DNA of 64,000 bases, taken from NCBI GenBank assembly GCA_963575745.1, contig CAUYUJ010016696.1, positions 27,501 through 91,500 of the forward strand, in the 5' to 3' direction. Below are positions 25,991-37,140 of the stretch, piece by piece; within the stretch, counting starts at the first letter, position 1, and each line of letters starts with the position of its first letter. The notes beneath the pieces were generated by a model. The model was given only the letters and a program-made list of their open reading frames with translations. It did no database searches and was not told the origin of the DNA. The position numbers and the translations under genes were made by a program. This DNA comes from Prorocentrum cordatum (Eukaryota; Sar; Dinophyceae; Prorocentrales; Prorocentraceae).

Positions 25991-26519
25991 CCTGGCGAGG
26001 CGCCGAGCCAGCTGTGCACCCTCCGCTCCACGGGCGCGGGCGGCCTCGCGGGCAGCAGCGGGGCCTCCCAAAGCCCTCGGGACCCCCTCGAGCTCGAGCG
26101 GGGCCGGCTGCGCCTCTCGCTCCTCCTCGGCGCCACCGGCGTCCAGACACGGCTCCACGCCGGCCCTGACAACCCATGACGTCGTCGTTTCGGGACGAGG
26201 AGGACGAGGAGGAGGACGAGGACGAGGAGGAGGTGGACGAGGAGGAGGAGGAGGAGGAGGAGGGGGACGAGGAGGAGGAGGAGGTGGACGAGGACGAGGA
26301 GGAGGAGGAGGAAGAGGAGGAGGAGGACGAGGACGAGGAGGAGGAAGAGGAGGAGGAGGAGGACGAGGACGAGGAGGAGGAGGTGGGAAGCAGCGCTGCT
26401 CCACGCCGTGCGACAGAGGTTTCCAAGAACGCAAGCTCTGCCTGGGCCGCGAGCAGGGCTGGATCTCGGAAGCTCGGGGGTGCCGCTTGGCCGCCTCACC
26501 TCTCGCCTGGATCGGCAAC
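25991..26519. repeat. GC-rich segment and GAG/GAC array
   Basis: (GAG)n mixed with GACGAG at 26195-26385. Flanks are GC-rich without a recognisable gene, although 26390-26519 leads directly into the second retrotransposon. Confidence 0.65.
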
Positions 26520-26639
26520 CGACGGCGCTCGAGTGCAATAATGTGGGCCCGGCGGCTCGGAATTGGGATCGCACCATTTTCGGGCCCGACATCGGTGCTG
26601 TCGCCCAGCCAGACGCCGAACCAGAACGGAGTCTTCAGC

Positions 26640-27470
26640 CATTTCTTTGCCCTCAAGGCCAAACCGCCTGCGGGCTGCGACTCGCACCTCAACTTTCTGG
26701 TCGCCGCCTGCTGGAATGCCAGGGCGTTGCTGCGCTGCAGAGGAAGAATGGCATCGACCAAGGCGCGCTACATTCACGCGCTCCTCAAAGATAGCACCGT
26801 CGCGATCCGAGACATTCACCAGTCGGAGTCGGAAGCGGTAAGCGCGCGGTCTACGGCTCGTTCGACTCCGCTGCAGCTGGCGGCGTTCTCGCGGCGCCCC
26901 CCTTCTCGCAGCAAGCGTTTGGCCGTGCGACGGCTGCCCCGCTGGCCCCTGGGAAAGCGCTCCGCATCTCCACAGCGTTACCGGATGTCAGACTGCGCCA
27001 CTGCAACATCCGCAACCGCGACCTCTCCTCCGCCCAAGTCGATTTGGCCACGGAATCTATTGCTGCTGACGCGGCCTGGGCGCGCAAGGACTTCCTCCAG
27101 CGCGTCCTGGTCATCGTTTGGGACTTCAGCTTCGCGCCGTTTGATCCTTTTCTGCTGGCTGATCAATCGCGCCAGGCTCATCCCGCTCAGGCGGGGCGCT
27201 CGCGCAAGCGCAAGTGACGCCAAGGACTCGACCAGCTCACGGAGAAGGCCATTTCGGATCCGACCCACTACCGCAAGGATTCCGACTTCTCGGCGATCTT
27301 GGACCGCTGCTGGACATCTGCCCACCAGCTGGCTACTCTGCCAGCTCTCGGCTTTGGTGGCGACATGTGGCACGCCCGAGGATCTCTTGGACCAAGGCAT
27401 CAGCGACCCCGCCGCGATCTCCATCTCGCTCGGGAGCCGTTTTGCTCTGGCTCCCTCTCTCTTCGTTATT
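26640..27470 (+). pseudogene. Retrotransposon endonuclease remnant
   Basis: Reading across frames: AACWNARALL (motif I, about 26704), AIRDIHQSES where a catalytic Glu is expected but Asp is found (about 26806), LRHCNIRNRDLSSAQ (about 26990), VLVIVWDFSF in place of the GDFN motif (about 27104), and ISDPAAIS where the catalytic SDH should be (about 27399), with Pro replacing His. The fold is recognisable, but at least three active-site positions are altered and two frame changes are needed. Not functional as it stands. Confidence 0.7.
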
Positions 27471-27761
27471 TCCCCCCCCTCTCTCTCTCTTTCTCTTTCC
27501 CTCCCTCTCTCTCTCTATCCCTCTCGTGTTTGTTGTTCCTCTCTTCCTCTCTCTCTCCCTCCCTCTCTCTCTCTCTCTCTTCCTCTCTCTTCCTCTCTCT
27601 TCCTCTCTCTTCCTCTCTCTCTCTCTCTCTCTCCCTCGCTCTGCGCGCGCCTGCCCGAGGCGCGCGCGCGCAAGCGCGGCGACTTCTCCCAAGCGGCGCC
27701 TCCGGCGCCTGCTCGACCGGGGGCGCAGCGACCCCACCGGCTGCCCCCCCCCGCCCCCCCG
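27471..27761. repeat. CT microsatellite inside the retrotransposon relic
   Basis: (CT)n with TCCC and TTCC breaks from about 27480 to 27640, then GCGCGC-rich sequence. The purine/pyrimidine asymmetry is complete over 150 bp. Confidence 0.85.
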
Positions 27762-27985
27762 CTTCGCCTCCCAGCACGAACGGAAGGGGTACGGGAAAAG
27801 TGGGCGCAATGCCCTACGGCAGCTCCGGCTCATTTTAAAACAGGACTCGCTGCCCGCGCCCCCGCCCCCCCCGCCCCCCCCGCTTCGCCTCCCAGCACGA
27901 ACGAAAGGGGTGCGGGAAAAGTGGGCGCAATGCCCTGCGGCAGCTCCTGCTCATTTTGAAACAGGACTCGCTGCCCGCGCCGCCG
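27762..27985. repeat. 121-bp tandem duplication
   Basis: GCTTCGCCTCCCAGCACGAA begins at 27762 and again at 27882. Each unit continues through GGGAAAAGTGGGCGCAATGC and ACAGGACTCGCTGCCCGCGC with about 5 percent differences. Confidence 0.9.
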
Positions 27986-28889
27986 CGGCCCGCGTCCGTC
28001 TGAGACGAGCGGCCGCCTGCCCAACGGCGGCCGCTGCTGGCCTGGGGGGCAACACTTGTTGCTGGGCCTTGTGCCCATTCCCTCCGCACCCACGTCGGGC
28101 GTCCAGAGCCTCGACCGAGCGGATGTCTCCTTGCGGGAGGCCACCGCGGAGTCGTCTGAGATTTGCGTGGACGGCGGCGCCGGCTCGCCCCGGGGCCAGC
28201 CAGACCCCTCGCTCGGCAGGCGGCCCCTGCGCTCTGGCGCAGCGACGGCTGCCTCCGAGCCTCTGGGCGTGCTCGCCCGCGGACCGCGGGCGGCAAAGAG
28301 GTGCTCTCCGACCCCCTTGGCCTGCGAGCCTTGGTCCTCGCGTGCTCGCCGGGCTGCCGCCGACGACCGCGCCCGCCCCGTTCGCGCTCGGCCGGCTCCC
28401 CCTCGCCCCCGCGAGGGTGCCGCGGAGCAGTTTCGAGTTTCGGAGCGTCGCGTCCGACTGCGGGTCCCGTTCGGCAAGGAACGCTATACCTCACCTCGAG
28501 GGCGTCGTCGACGGCGCCCTCGCCCTCTCCGCGAACGAGCTGGGCGTCGCCGCGGCCGCGGCGCGCCGGGGCCCCGTCCTCCCAGACGTCGATGTAAATT
28601 TACCCGGGGCGCGCGCGTGCATTCGCGACCGGCACGGCCGCGCAGCTGCTGCCTGGACGTCTCCGCCATCGCGACCTTCGCTGGGCCTGGCTGCGTCGCG
28701 CCTCGCCTCTTCGTCCTTTGCTCATGGCATGGGCGGCCTCCCGCATGTCGCGTGGCGCGCCTTCTCCCCGAGTGCCTTTTTTTTGTGTGTGTGTGTGTGT
28801 GTTTGTCTGTGTGTTTCTGTCCTCGGGGTGCGACCGCCTGGCTTCTCTGCGGCCGGCAACCGCCCCGCGCCGAATCCGGCGCCGCGCAG

Positions 28890-30015
28890 GCCTTCCGCCC
28901 GAAAGGTGTTCAGGGCGACGACGTGCATGGCGGCGTCTGCTGCGCGCCCTCTGACCTGCGCATCCTCGGCTTCCGCGACACCTCGCTCCAGATCATCGGC
29001 GCTGCACTTAACGCTGCCGTCTCCCCCGTCGTGCAACACGTCGTCTCTGCGTCGCAGACAGGGCTTCGTCGCCAGACGCAGGTTCACCGCGCACATCATC
29101 GAGGTGGCCGTCCTGGCGCGCGCTGCTGGCCTGGCCCCTGGAGCCTCTCGCGAGCGGCCGCTGCTCGCCGCCGCCAGCTTCGGCCGAGCCTTCCCAGGCC
29201 TCTCGCGGGAATGCTTGGCGATGGTCCTGTCGCCCCTTTGCTTCCCTGCGGGCTTCATCCGGGCGCTGGGGGGTCTCTGCGCTCTCGTGGCTGCCGCGTC
29301 GATCTCGGGCCAGCGGGTGACCGCGATGTTCCGCATAGCGCGAGGCATCGTTGAAGGCTGCGCGCTTTCCCGCACGCCCTTCGCTCCGTCTGCGGGCCCG
29401 ACGCTTCTCCGCGCCCACGCCGAGCTGGGCGCCCCCGGGGCCTGCTGCTCTGCGGGCGCGCGCCGCTGGCATCGGCGGCGCCTCTCCTCTCGAAGAGGCT
29501 GCCGGCTGTGCTGCGCTCCTACCTCGAGCCAGCCAGGTTCAGGAGGGGAAAAAACATACAGACACAATCAATCGTCGATCCCCAAGAAAATATGGGAAAA
29601 ATATGGGAATTGGGCGGGAAGACAAAAGCCCGGAAAACATGGGAACATATGGGGAATCATCTTATTTGTGTGTATTTATTTGCGTGTCCTGGGGCCCCTT
29701 GACAGGTGCCCCCCTGGTTCCGCTCTCCGCCTCCTCTTCTCCGCGGAGATCCGGAGCCGCGTCGAGGGTTTCCTGCCGGACCATGCGCCGCGGTGGGCCT
29801 GCCGCCAAATTAATTGCCGAAGGCGCTCGGGCTGCTGGCTCGGCCCCGCAGCCACGCCTGTGGATCCTGTCCTGGCTCTTTGGCAGAAGTTCAGGCGACG
29901 GCTCCGACTCCTGGCCACGGCGTCGTCGCCGCCGTCCGCCAGCGCGCGCGTCTGCAACGCGCGGGTCGTTCCCGCGCCATCACGCGTCGGACAGTTCTTC
30001 GTGGTGCCCGTGTAG
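28890..30015 (+). pseudogene. Retrotransposon reverse transcriptase remnant
   Basis: Upstream frame: PKGVQGDDVHGG and SDLRILGFRDTSLQI (about 28900-29000), typical of palm motifs 1-2. A frame change near 29056-29066 leads to QGFVARRRFTAHIIEVAV, then PLLAAASFGRAFPGLS (29155-29205), where motif A has lost its Asp, and RGIVEGCALS (about 29344), a worn motif B (usually QGCPLS). Motif C is no longer recognisable at about 29440. D1 (29538-29700) interrupts the thumb. Coding resumes with PLVPLSA, then in another frame FLPDHAPRWACRQI and LGPAATPVDP (about 29770-29870). The polymerase is inactive by sequence. Confidence 0.75.
29538..29700 (+). repeat. Dispersed 165-bp repeat D1, copy 2 (inside RT remnant)
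   Basis: Colinear with 1385-1550. It lies between RT thumb segments that are adjacent in this protein family, so it was inserted. CAGGT occurs at both edges (29534-29538 and 29703-29707), leaving GT at the left and AG at the right, as an intron would. The first copy lacks these edges, so a spliced intron is possible but unproven. Confidence 0.75.
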
Positions 30016-30905
30016 CTTGGCAAGCGCGAACTTCGCGGACCCGGGGGGCTTGCCCGACGCCCTGGCAGCGCTCTGCAACGGGTGGACTACGCCACGTGGC
30101 ATGAATGGGGCGCTCCCGAGCTTGTATCCGCGACCGCGATTGTCCGGGCGATCCTGCTGCGATCTGCAAAGCGCGCGCACTCGGTCTTCCGCGGACGCCT
30201 TCAAACGCTCCAGGAGGCTGCGAGGTTTTGGATTGATCGCTGCCCTCTGGCTGATCTGGCTGCCGGCCTGCCGCCTGGCTTCAGGCCCTCGCTCGCTGTC
30301 GCGGAGACGCTCGACCTGGCTGCGCGCGGTCGCGCCCCTGCTCCCCACTACGCGGGACTGGTGCTTTCGCAGTGGACTACCTACGCAGAATCGGCGACAC
30401 CAACGATCAATCTCAACAGACCGCCTACCAGGCCATTCTCCAGCACATGGCGGAGTCGACGCTCCTCGCGCTACCAGGGCGGCCGCTTCCTGCCGTCCGC
30501 GCCCTCGCCTGCGCGCGCCTCTCTCGATGGGCCAAATGGCACCCGCGTCGGCGTGCCGACCTACGCGCGGCCCCGCGGTGGAAGCTGCGGCCACTGCTGC
30601 GCCATCTTCCTCGCGCGGGGGCGCATTCTTGCATCCGCGCGCTCGTTGGCGGCTGGCCCGTCTCAGCGCGCGTCGCGACGGCCGCTGGCGCGCGACCGTG
30701 CATCTTCGGCTGCGTGTCCGAGCTGACGACTTCCCACGCTATCTGGAATGCCGTGGCGTGCTCTGGGGCCTCTCGATGGCGCTCTCGGGTGGCGAGCTCC
30801 CTCTTCGCGCTGAGCATCTGTTGAGCTGGCCCGTGCTCGGACCTTGCGCCGAGTCTGTCGAGCTCGTCATCCTGGCCGCCTCGCTCGATCATGCTGTTCG
30901 GCATC
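30016..30905 (+). pseudogene. Post-RT region of the decayed retrotransposon with CCHC-type finger
   Basis: Two frames carry protein-like sequence. From about 30082: VDYATWHEWGAPEL, LQTLQEAARFWIDRCPL. From about 30372: WAKWHPRRRADL and CIFGCVSELTTSHAIWNAVAC at 30699-30761, a C-x4-C...H...C finger of the type that ends many dinoflagellate RT proteins. The last segment, EHLLSWPVLGPCAESVELV, lies near 30815-30870. No RNase H signature was found. Confidence 0.6.
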
Positions 30906-31918
30906 GCGATTGCAGGTGAAGGGGCTCGCGAACCCCCCCAGGACTGGCTCGTCCAGACCATCTGCCTGTGTCCAAGTCGCTGCTGCTTGCCGCGGCGAAG
31001 TCTCTCACCGCGAGGGCGCGAAGACCCGAATGCCAATGGCGAGGGCTCTGCGATCGCCCCGTCGCCCGCTCGGACTGGCGCGGGCGGCTCCTCTGCCGGC
31101 CCCGAGAGGCGCGCGCTGCCCTAGCCTTTGGAAGCCGCGACTGCCCTGGGCCAGGCCCTCGCGGCAAGGACCTCGGGGCGGGCTGCCGCGGCCGGGGTGC
31201 TTCGCGTCTGTCGTCGGCTTCCACTGATGCGCCTCCTTCGTCGGGGCAGCTGGCGACCCCCGTCGCCCGCGCGACCCCCATGCTGCGCTCCATTGCTCCA
31301 TCCCTGGAGGTCGCGATTCCACTGGCGTGGGTTCCCGTGGCGAGGATCTCGTGGCGGGCGCGCATCACGCGGAGCTCGCGCGCGTCGCCGCCCCTGCGGC
31401 GAGGCTTTTCAGGCTGTGACCGCCGTCGCCGCCCGCTGCTCCGACAACCCCGTGGTGGCGAAGTATTCGCCGAGCCGATGTGCCCTCCGTTCTCCTTCGG
31501 TTTCTCACTCTGTGCTTGCTCTCATGGGCTGCTCCGGCTACGTCGAGCAGGTGGTCTTCACCGAGGCGCAGCTCTGCGACGTCCCTGTCTGTCTGCTGCT
31601 CTCTGGGCCCTTCTGTCTGCCCGGCGAGGCGGACGCGTCTGGCGGCTCTGGATTGCCGCTCGCTTCTCAGGCCTCCAATGATCTCGCCTTTCGTGCTGCT
31701 CAATGGGCTAAGTGGTGGTTCCCTTCGCTCTTCTACACCGACCTCCAGCTCACGGTCTTCGCAGACTGGATGGAGTTGTGCGCCGAGCACACGGCGGACA
31801 TTCCACGGTACGCCACGTTCGGCCCGCTCTACCCTGTCCCGGCATGCAGGCTGCTGCTCTCTACCAGAGAGATTTGCCAGAAAGCGTGGCATGACTCAGC
31901 CTACGCCCGCGAGTAGCT
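30906..31918 (+). pseudogene. Unrecognised protein remnant
   Basis: The frame ending at TAG 31914-31916 contains a plausible protein segment from about 31420: CSDNPVVAKYSPSRCAL, CSGYVEQVVFTEAQLCDVPV, AQWAKWWFPSLFYTD, RYATFGPLYPVPACRLLL. Composition is normal rather than repeat-derived, unlike most frames here. No family recognised. It may be the N-terminal part of another element or a host pseudogene; the upstream part to 31128 is less convincing. Confidence 0.4.
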
Positions 31919-32850
31919 CCGTAGGCCGTGGCCAAATGGAGAACACCGTCGTCTCGCCGTCCTTGGTGGGCGCGTCTACGGGCGTCGGTGGGTCCGTGAG
32001 TGGAGACCAGACCCTTCGCGCGAGATCCCAACCGGGCGCGCGTGCTTCCTCGACGAGGTTGCTGGCCGCATGACGCCTCCTTTGCGCGCTCCTGTCGCTC
32101 TCCCCGAGGACCCGCCGTTCTTCGATTTTGACCCCCCGAGGGCGCCCGCCTGCCCGGACAGCGATGACAACGTCGACTACGCACTTCTCACCCTGCGGCT
32201 CCCGCGCAGGCGCAGTCGCCGACGGACCCTGCGGCCTTGCCCACGGAACCGGGGACCTATTCCGATCCACTTCCTCCAGGTGAGCAGCCGCCTCCTCTCA
32301 CCACCCACCAAACCACCCCAACCCAACCCGAAGGCTCAGATTTTTTCCCTCGATTTCCAGTGGGGGGGGGTCGAGAAACATCGAAAAAACACATGTGGAA
32401 CCCTTACCCCCCCAACCCGAAATTCGGGTCTTCGGGTTGGGTTGGGGTGGTCTGGTAGGTAGTCACCTCTGGCCTTCCATGACCCGGTGTCCGACGGCGA
32501 ATTCGACTGCCACTTCGGCACTGCCACCCCTGCCGAGCCGCCGCCGGCCCCCGCTTCTCGACCCGGGGCCGTGCCTCCCGAGGGCCAGGGGGCTGCGCAG
32601 GGGGCTGACCAGGGCGCCGATGCGGTGTGGACAGAGCTCGCAGCCATGATGACCTCGGCGACGGCTCTGTCTCCCGGTGCCTTCCCCGAAGCTGATGATG
32701 CTGTTCCTCAGGGCGGCGACCTCCACGAGGACCTCCACGACCGAGGAGCTGCCGGAGCGCTCCTCGTCGACGTGGACGGAGCTGAGGCTGAGATGATGGC
32801 TTCGACCGTCTCCGACCCAGTGCTTTGGCATCGCTCGCACGTGTGCATTT
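31919..32850 (+). pseudogene. Acidic/proline-rich coding remnant split by an F1 element
   Basis: Protein-like pieces in order: EDPPFFDFDPPRAPACP with DSDDNVDYALL (about 32100-32190), then in another frame TEPGTYSDPLPPGEQPPP (about 32240-32297), the F1 element, and HDPVSDGEFDCHFGTATP (about 32476-32530) continuing with acidic stretches to about 32820. The two flanks rejoin in frame if F1 and one target copy are removed, suggesting the insertion hit coding sequence. Function unknown. Confidence 0.45.
32299..32463. mobile_element. F1 inverted-repeat element, copy 2
   Basis: 165 bp, matching copy 1 at 5037-5201 almost throughout, including ACCACCCCAACCCAACCCGA at one end and its complement at the other. 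Candidate 7-bp target duplication with one mismatch: CTCCTCT (32292-32298) and CACCTCT (32464-32470). Confidence 0.88.
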
Positions 32851-33427
32851 TTTTCCCGGCGAGAACCATCGAGGACCATCCTGGACCATCGAGCAACAAA
32901 AAAACACACGCACGAAACCGAAAAAATGCACGGGAAATGGACGTTCGAGCGACGGCAAGAGCGGGACACGCCAGCTCGATTCCTCCACGGGGCAGGGCGA
33001 CCAGAACCGCACGTGCATCCACGACGTCGGTGCCCTGTTGGGCGCCATGGGGCCCCGCGGCCTGCGCGGGCGGCGGAGGGCGGGCGGCGGCGAAGCGTGA
33101 CCGCCCCCCCTGGTCGCTCGCGTCCCTCCTCCTCCTCCTCCTCCTCCTCTTCCTCCTCCTCCTCCTCTTCCTCCTCCTCCTCTTCCTCCGCTTCCTCCTC
33201 CTCCTCCTCCCACTCTCGATTCCTGCGTCGTCTGTTCTCCCTGCTGCCCCTCCCACCTGTCGCCCTCTGGCACCTCCTGGCAGCCCTCCGCTTGGCTGCC
33301 CCCCCCCCCCCCCGCAACCCTCGATCAGTTTGCTGCTTGCATTTGCCGCTTGGGCTCCTGCTGGGTCCTCAGGATTCGTCGGGCGCGCCTCCCACCTCAC
33401 CTGGCAGGATGCAAGATGCATGATGGC
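32851..33427. repeat. A-rich tract, CTC array and unassigned sequence
   Basis: A-rich 32860-32935 (CATCGAGGACCATCCTGGAC repeats, then CAACAAAAAAACACACG). (CTC)n with TTC breaks at 33124-33215. No gene recognised. Confidence 0.55.
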
Positions 33428-33485
33428 GATGACGATTGACGATGCTTTTCGTAACGATGATGATGATGATGATGACGATGATGAC

Positions 33486-33549
<64 letters not shown>

Positions 33550-34961
33550 ATGATGATGATGGCGGTGATGATGCTGCTGTTGTTGGCGAGTGACGACGAT
33601 GATGATGTCGGTAGCCATGACAATGATGACAATGTTGATGGTGATGGTTATGCTGCTGCTGATGCTGCTGACGACGATGACGATAGTGATGATGATGATG
33701 GTGCTGCTGCTGATGATGAGTAGAAAGATGGTAATGGTGCTGATGTTCACGATGATGGGTAGGGTGCTTATGACGATGTGTGGTGATGATGGCGACGCTC
33801 ATCGACACTATGCTGACAATAAGGATGATTACGTTGATGATGATGACAATGATGCTGATGACGATGATGATATTGGCGATGAGCATGACTATGCTGATGG
33901 CGATGACTATGTTGCTGCTGATGGCGATGATGATGATTCTGCTGATGATGCTGATGATGATGATGATGATGATGATCGTGACGATGAGGCTGATGATGAT
34001 GATGGTAATGCTGATGCTGATGCTGATGCTGATGATAGTGACGACGACGATGCTGCTGATTTTGATGATGCAGGTAACGTTAATGATGATGCTACTGATG
34101 AGGATGCTGATGCTGCTGTTGGTGGTAATGGAGATGATGCCGACGATGGTAACGATGATGATGCTGAAACAGACGAAGCTGTTGTTGACGATGGTGATAA
34201 TGACGATGATGCTGCCGACGCTGATTATGGTGACAATGACGACGATGATGAGTACGAGGAGGAGGAGCGAGAGATTGAGGATGATGGCGATGACGAGGAC
34301 GATGATGACGATACCGATGATGATGGTGATGATGGCGAGCATGAATATGTTCATGACTATGGTGGTTCTGATGATGATACTGATGACGATGCTGTTGAAG
34401 ATGAGGATGGTGATGCTGATGGCGACGACGACGATGATGATGATGCGGAGGGAGAGGGGGAAACATGATGATGCTGATGATGATAGTGATGATGATGGGG
34501 ATGATGAGTTTGATGATGATGGTCATGATGATGGCAATGATGATGAGATTGATGATGCTGATGAGTGTGATGATGTTGCTGCTGCTTATGCTGAGGTGAT
34601 GCTAGTGATGCTAATGCTGCTGATGATTATGATGATGATCATGATGATGAGATTGAAGGTGATGATGCTGTTGATGATGATGATGCTGACGATCTTGATG
34701 CTGCTGGTGCTGATGTCAACGATGCCGATGATGATGCTGATGATGATGATGACGATGCTGATGATGAGGCTGATGCTGATTGATGATGCTGATGATGATG
34801 ATGCAGATGACGACGACGAGGAGGAGGTGGAGGATGATGATAGTGATGATGGAGATTCTGATGATGATGATGATGATGATGATTATGATGCTGATTATGA
34901 TCATGATGATCATGATGATGACGAAGAGGATAAGGAGGAAGAGGAGGAGGTGGAGAAGGAG

Positions 34962-34993
<32 letters not shown>

Positions 34994-35025
34994 GGAGGAG
35001 GAGGAGGAAGAGGAAGAGGAGTAGG
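33428..35025. repeat. GAT/GCT array with GAG end
   Basis: About 1.5 kb of (GAT)n and (GCT GAT)n variants on the + strand, passing into (GAG)n at 34935-35022. All three + frames stay open over long distances (poly-Asp, poly-Met, poly-Leu/Val), so none is evidence for a gene. No higher-order period was identified. Confidence 0.85.
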
Positions 35026-35334
35026 GTGCACCGTTCCTTCCGTAGGTTTCGCGTCTGCTTCAGCTCTGCTCGTTTGGCGCGCGGCGGTCGGGGCGGTGTC
35101 GCGCTAGTCGCCGCGGCCACCGGCCTCGACCTTGCTGCTGCTCGCGCCGGGCGCCGTGGCCAGCGGCCTCAACCCCGATGGTCATTGGGCGAAAGAGCTG
35201 AAGTTTTAGGTTCTCGGCGGGTTTCGTCTCGGGGTGGTTTCCAGCAGCTGCGCCTCCCCGAGAGCGGTCCGGGGTTGCCCGAGTCGTCCCGATCGGCCGC
35301 CTGAGACCCGAGTCGAGACCCGAGAGCCCGACGA
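35026..35334. other. Unassigned segment
   Basis: No recognised gene or repeat. Confidence 0.35.
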
Positions 35335-35480
35335 GGTTCGACGTTCGAGAATCGAGTCTCGAGGATCGAGGCTCGAGGATCGAGGCTCGAGGATCGAGGC
35401 TTGAGGTTCAAGGCTCGAGGTTCGAGGATCGAGTATCGAGGATCGAGGCTCGAGGTTCGAGGGAGGAGCGAGGCTCGAGG
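35335..35480. repeat. GAGGATCGAGGCTC minisatellite
   Basis: Seven-base alternation of GAGGATC and GAGGCTC (with GAGGTTC variants), about twenty half-units. The same words appear sparsely at 9.66-9.72 and 22.5 kb. Confidence 0.85.
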
Positions 35481-35495
35481 TTGGATGACGAGGAC

Positions 35496-35675
35496 CACTC
35501 GGGTTGGACGAAAAGTGGGGCTGGGACGGCGAGGGAGACGGAAGCTGCTGCGTGCAGCTGGTTGCGGCCCCCCCCGCCTGGCGCTTTCCTCGGTGCACGG
35601 GTGCTGGTAAAACCAGCTGCGTGCTCAGCGGGTTCCCTAAAGCACGCCCTTTGCTAACCAGCCCGTTCGTCCGCG
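35496..35675. mobile_element. F2 inverted-repeat element, copy 3 (diverged)
   Basis: GGACGAAAAGTGGGG, GCTGCGTGCAGCTGGTT, CAGCTGCGTGCTC and GCCCGTTCGTCCGCG keep the family order and pairing. G-runs are partly replaced. Confidence 0.65.
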
Positions 35676-36424
35676 CCGAGCCGATGCTCCTACTTCGAAA
35701 CACCAGTGCGCAACGCGGAAGGGAACGCAAGCGCAGCGCTGCTCTGCGCGAGCATCTTGCGCGACGCCCGGGGGCCTTTGACGCGGCGGTTCCGCGCCAC
35801 CTGTGCACGGCGACCGAGAGTTGCGCTTGTGACTCGACGTGCCGTGCTTGTACTTAGGGGTCATTGTGTTCCACGGGGCGGGCTCTGTCCGTTGTACGTG
35901 CTCGGGTGGCTACTTGGCTTCCTATGGCTTGGTCTCCTATCAACCTTGTCTTACTGCCTGACGATGTGTCCTCGGTGCGTGTCCCCAAGTTGAGAGGCGC
36001 ACTTTCACTCTTTGTTGAGCAGCCCCTTCACAGTTATCTGGCGCGCTGGGCTCTTGGCTGAATACTTCCCCGCCCGCGCACCTCGATGCGTTGGCTTCAG
36101 CTTTGGAGGGGGGGGGCAAGCTGCCCCCAGCGCGACTCCAATTTTTTTCGTTAATTATTGACGCTTCGCATGTCCCCACCAGCCCATCCAGAAACGATCA
36201 GCAGGGAGTTGGTGAATCAGGGGCGGCAGGACGCATGCAGTCGCGCAGCCGTCTTCGGGAAAACAAGGATCACACATAGCTTCCCGCATTGAAGTTTAAG
36301 GTGGAAATCAGTGCAAGCTATGATGGATGGTGCTTCGATGAGGGGTGAGGGGTGTTTCGATGACTCGTAATGGCTGTTGCACTGATTTGTATCTTACGCT
36401 CGCGTGCGTTTTGAAACTTTGAGC
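35676..36424. other. Unassigned segment
   Basis: No gene recognised. A moderately AT-rich patch at 36130-36180 contains the GACGCTTCGCATGTCCCCAC word shared with 2.26 kb. Confidence 0.4.
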
Positions 36425-37140
36425 CATCTTGGGGCTATCTCGGGGTTCTCTTGGGGCGCTCTTGGGGCTCTTTGGGGGGTCTGGGGGCCGTCTTGAGGCT
36501 CTTCTGGGATGCCTGAGGGGCCTCTTGGGGCCGTCTTGGACCCTTTCGCTAAAAAAGAGGGGGGTCCTTAATTCGGACCCGCCCATCGGAGGCTCAAAAG
36601 TGCCGTCCTGGGGCCCTCTTGGCTCGCTCTTGGAGCGATCTTGGGCGCTCTTGGGGCCGTCTTGGGGCCCTTTTGGACCCCTCTTGGAGCTATCTTGGAC
36701 CGTCTTGGGGCCATCTTGAGGCCTCAAGAGCCCATCGGAGGCGAAAAAGCGAGAAGGCAAACAACATGGGTTTTCCGTGGGTGTTTGAAGGATTTTGGCC
36801 TCTTGGGGGGTCCTCGGAGGTCTCGGACAGCACTTGAAACCGTCTTGGGGCCGTCTTGAGGCCTCTTGGATGTGTGTCGGAGGTTATCTTGACCCACCTA
36901 CCGCTATCTGGTCATCTTGGAGGCCATCTTGCGCTCTCTGAGGCCCTCTTGGAGCCATATTGGGTCATCTTGGACGCTGCAATGGGTCGGGCCCCCACCC
37001 GTCCAAACACATGGAGGGGTGGGGAGGTAAACCTCCCAAGCAGGGAAATGAAGGAGGTTGGAAAAGGAAACGCCCTAGACCACCTGCGCCCAGAGGGCTG
37101 GTGGGATTTGGACGATGCTTGTATGGGTCCCTGTGGCATT
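36425..37140. repeat. GGCCTCTTGG repeat block 3 with tail
   Basis: Degenerate TCTTGGGGC(C/T)(G/A)TCTTGG units to about 36970, with unique interruptions at 36545-36605 and 36725-36790. The tail to 37120 matches that of block 1 (3430-3640). Confidence 0.75.

Larger units (their letters stand above)
26520..30905 (+). mobile_element. Decayed non-LTR retrotransposon of a second lineage
   Basis: Endonuclease, reverse transcriptase, post-RT region and a CCHC-type finger follow each other on the + strand but shift among all three frames and have lost catalytic residues. The protein is unlike LINE-1 of this window (different EN and RT wording, no RNase H seen), so it is another lineage. It carries a CT microsatellite (27480-27640), a 121-bp tandem duplication (27762-27985), a GT tract (28785-28810) and a 163-bp dispersed repeat (29538-29700). 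Boundaries are approximate. Confidence 0.8.

Noticed and set aside
29538-29705. A confirmed spliceosomal intron
   Set aside because: Edges are GT...AG, but removing it does not restore the expected RT reading and the other D1 copy lacks splice edges; kept as a repeat with an introner hypothesis.
33436-35024. Asp-rich and Met-rich frames of 268-414 codons
   Set aside because: Products of a GAT array read in three frames; none is preferred by codon usage or motif.
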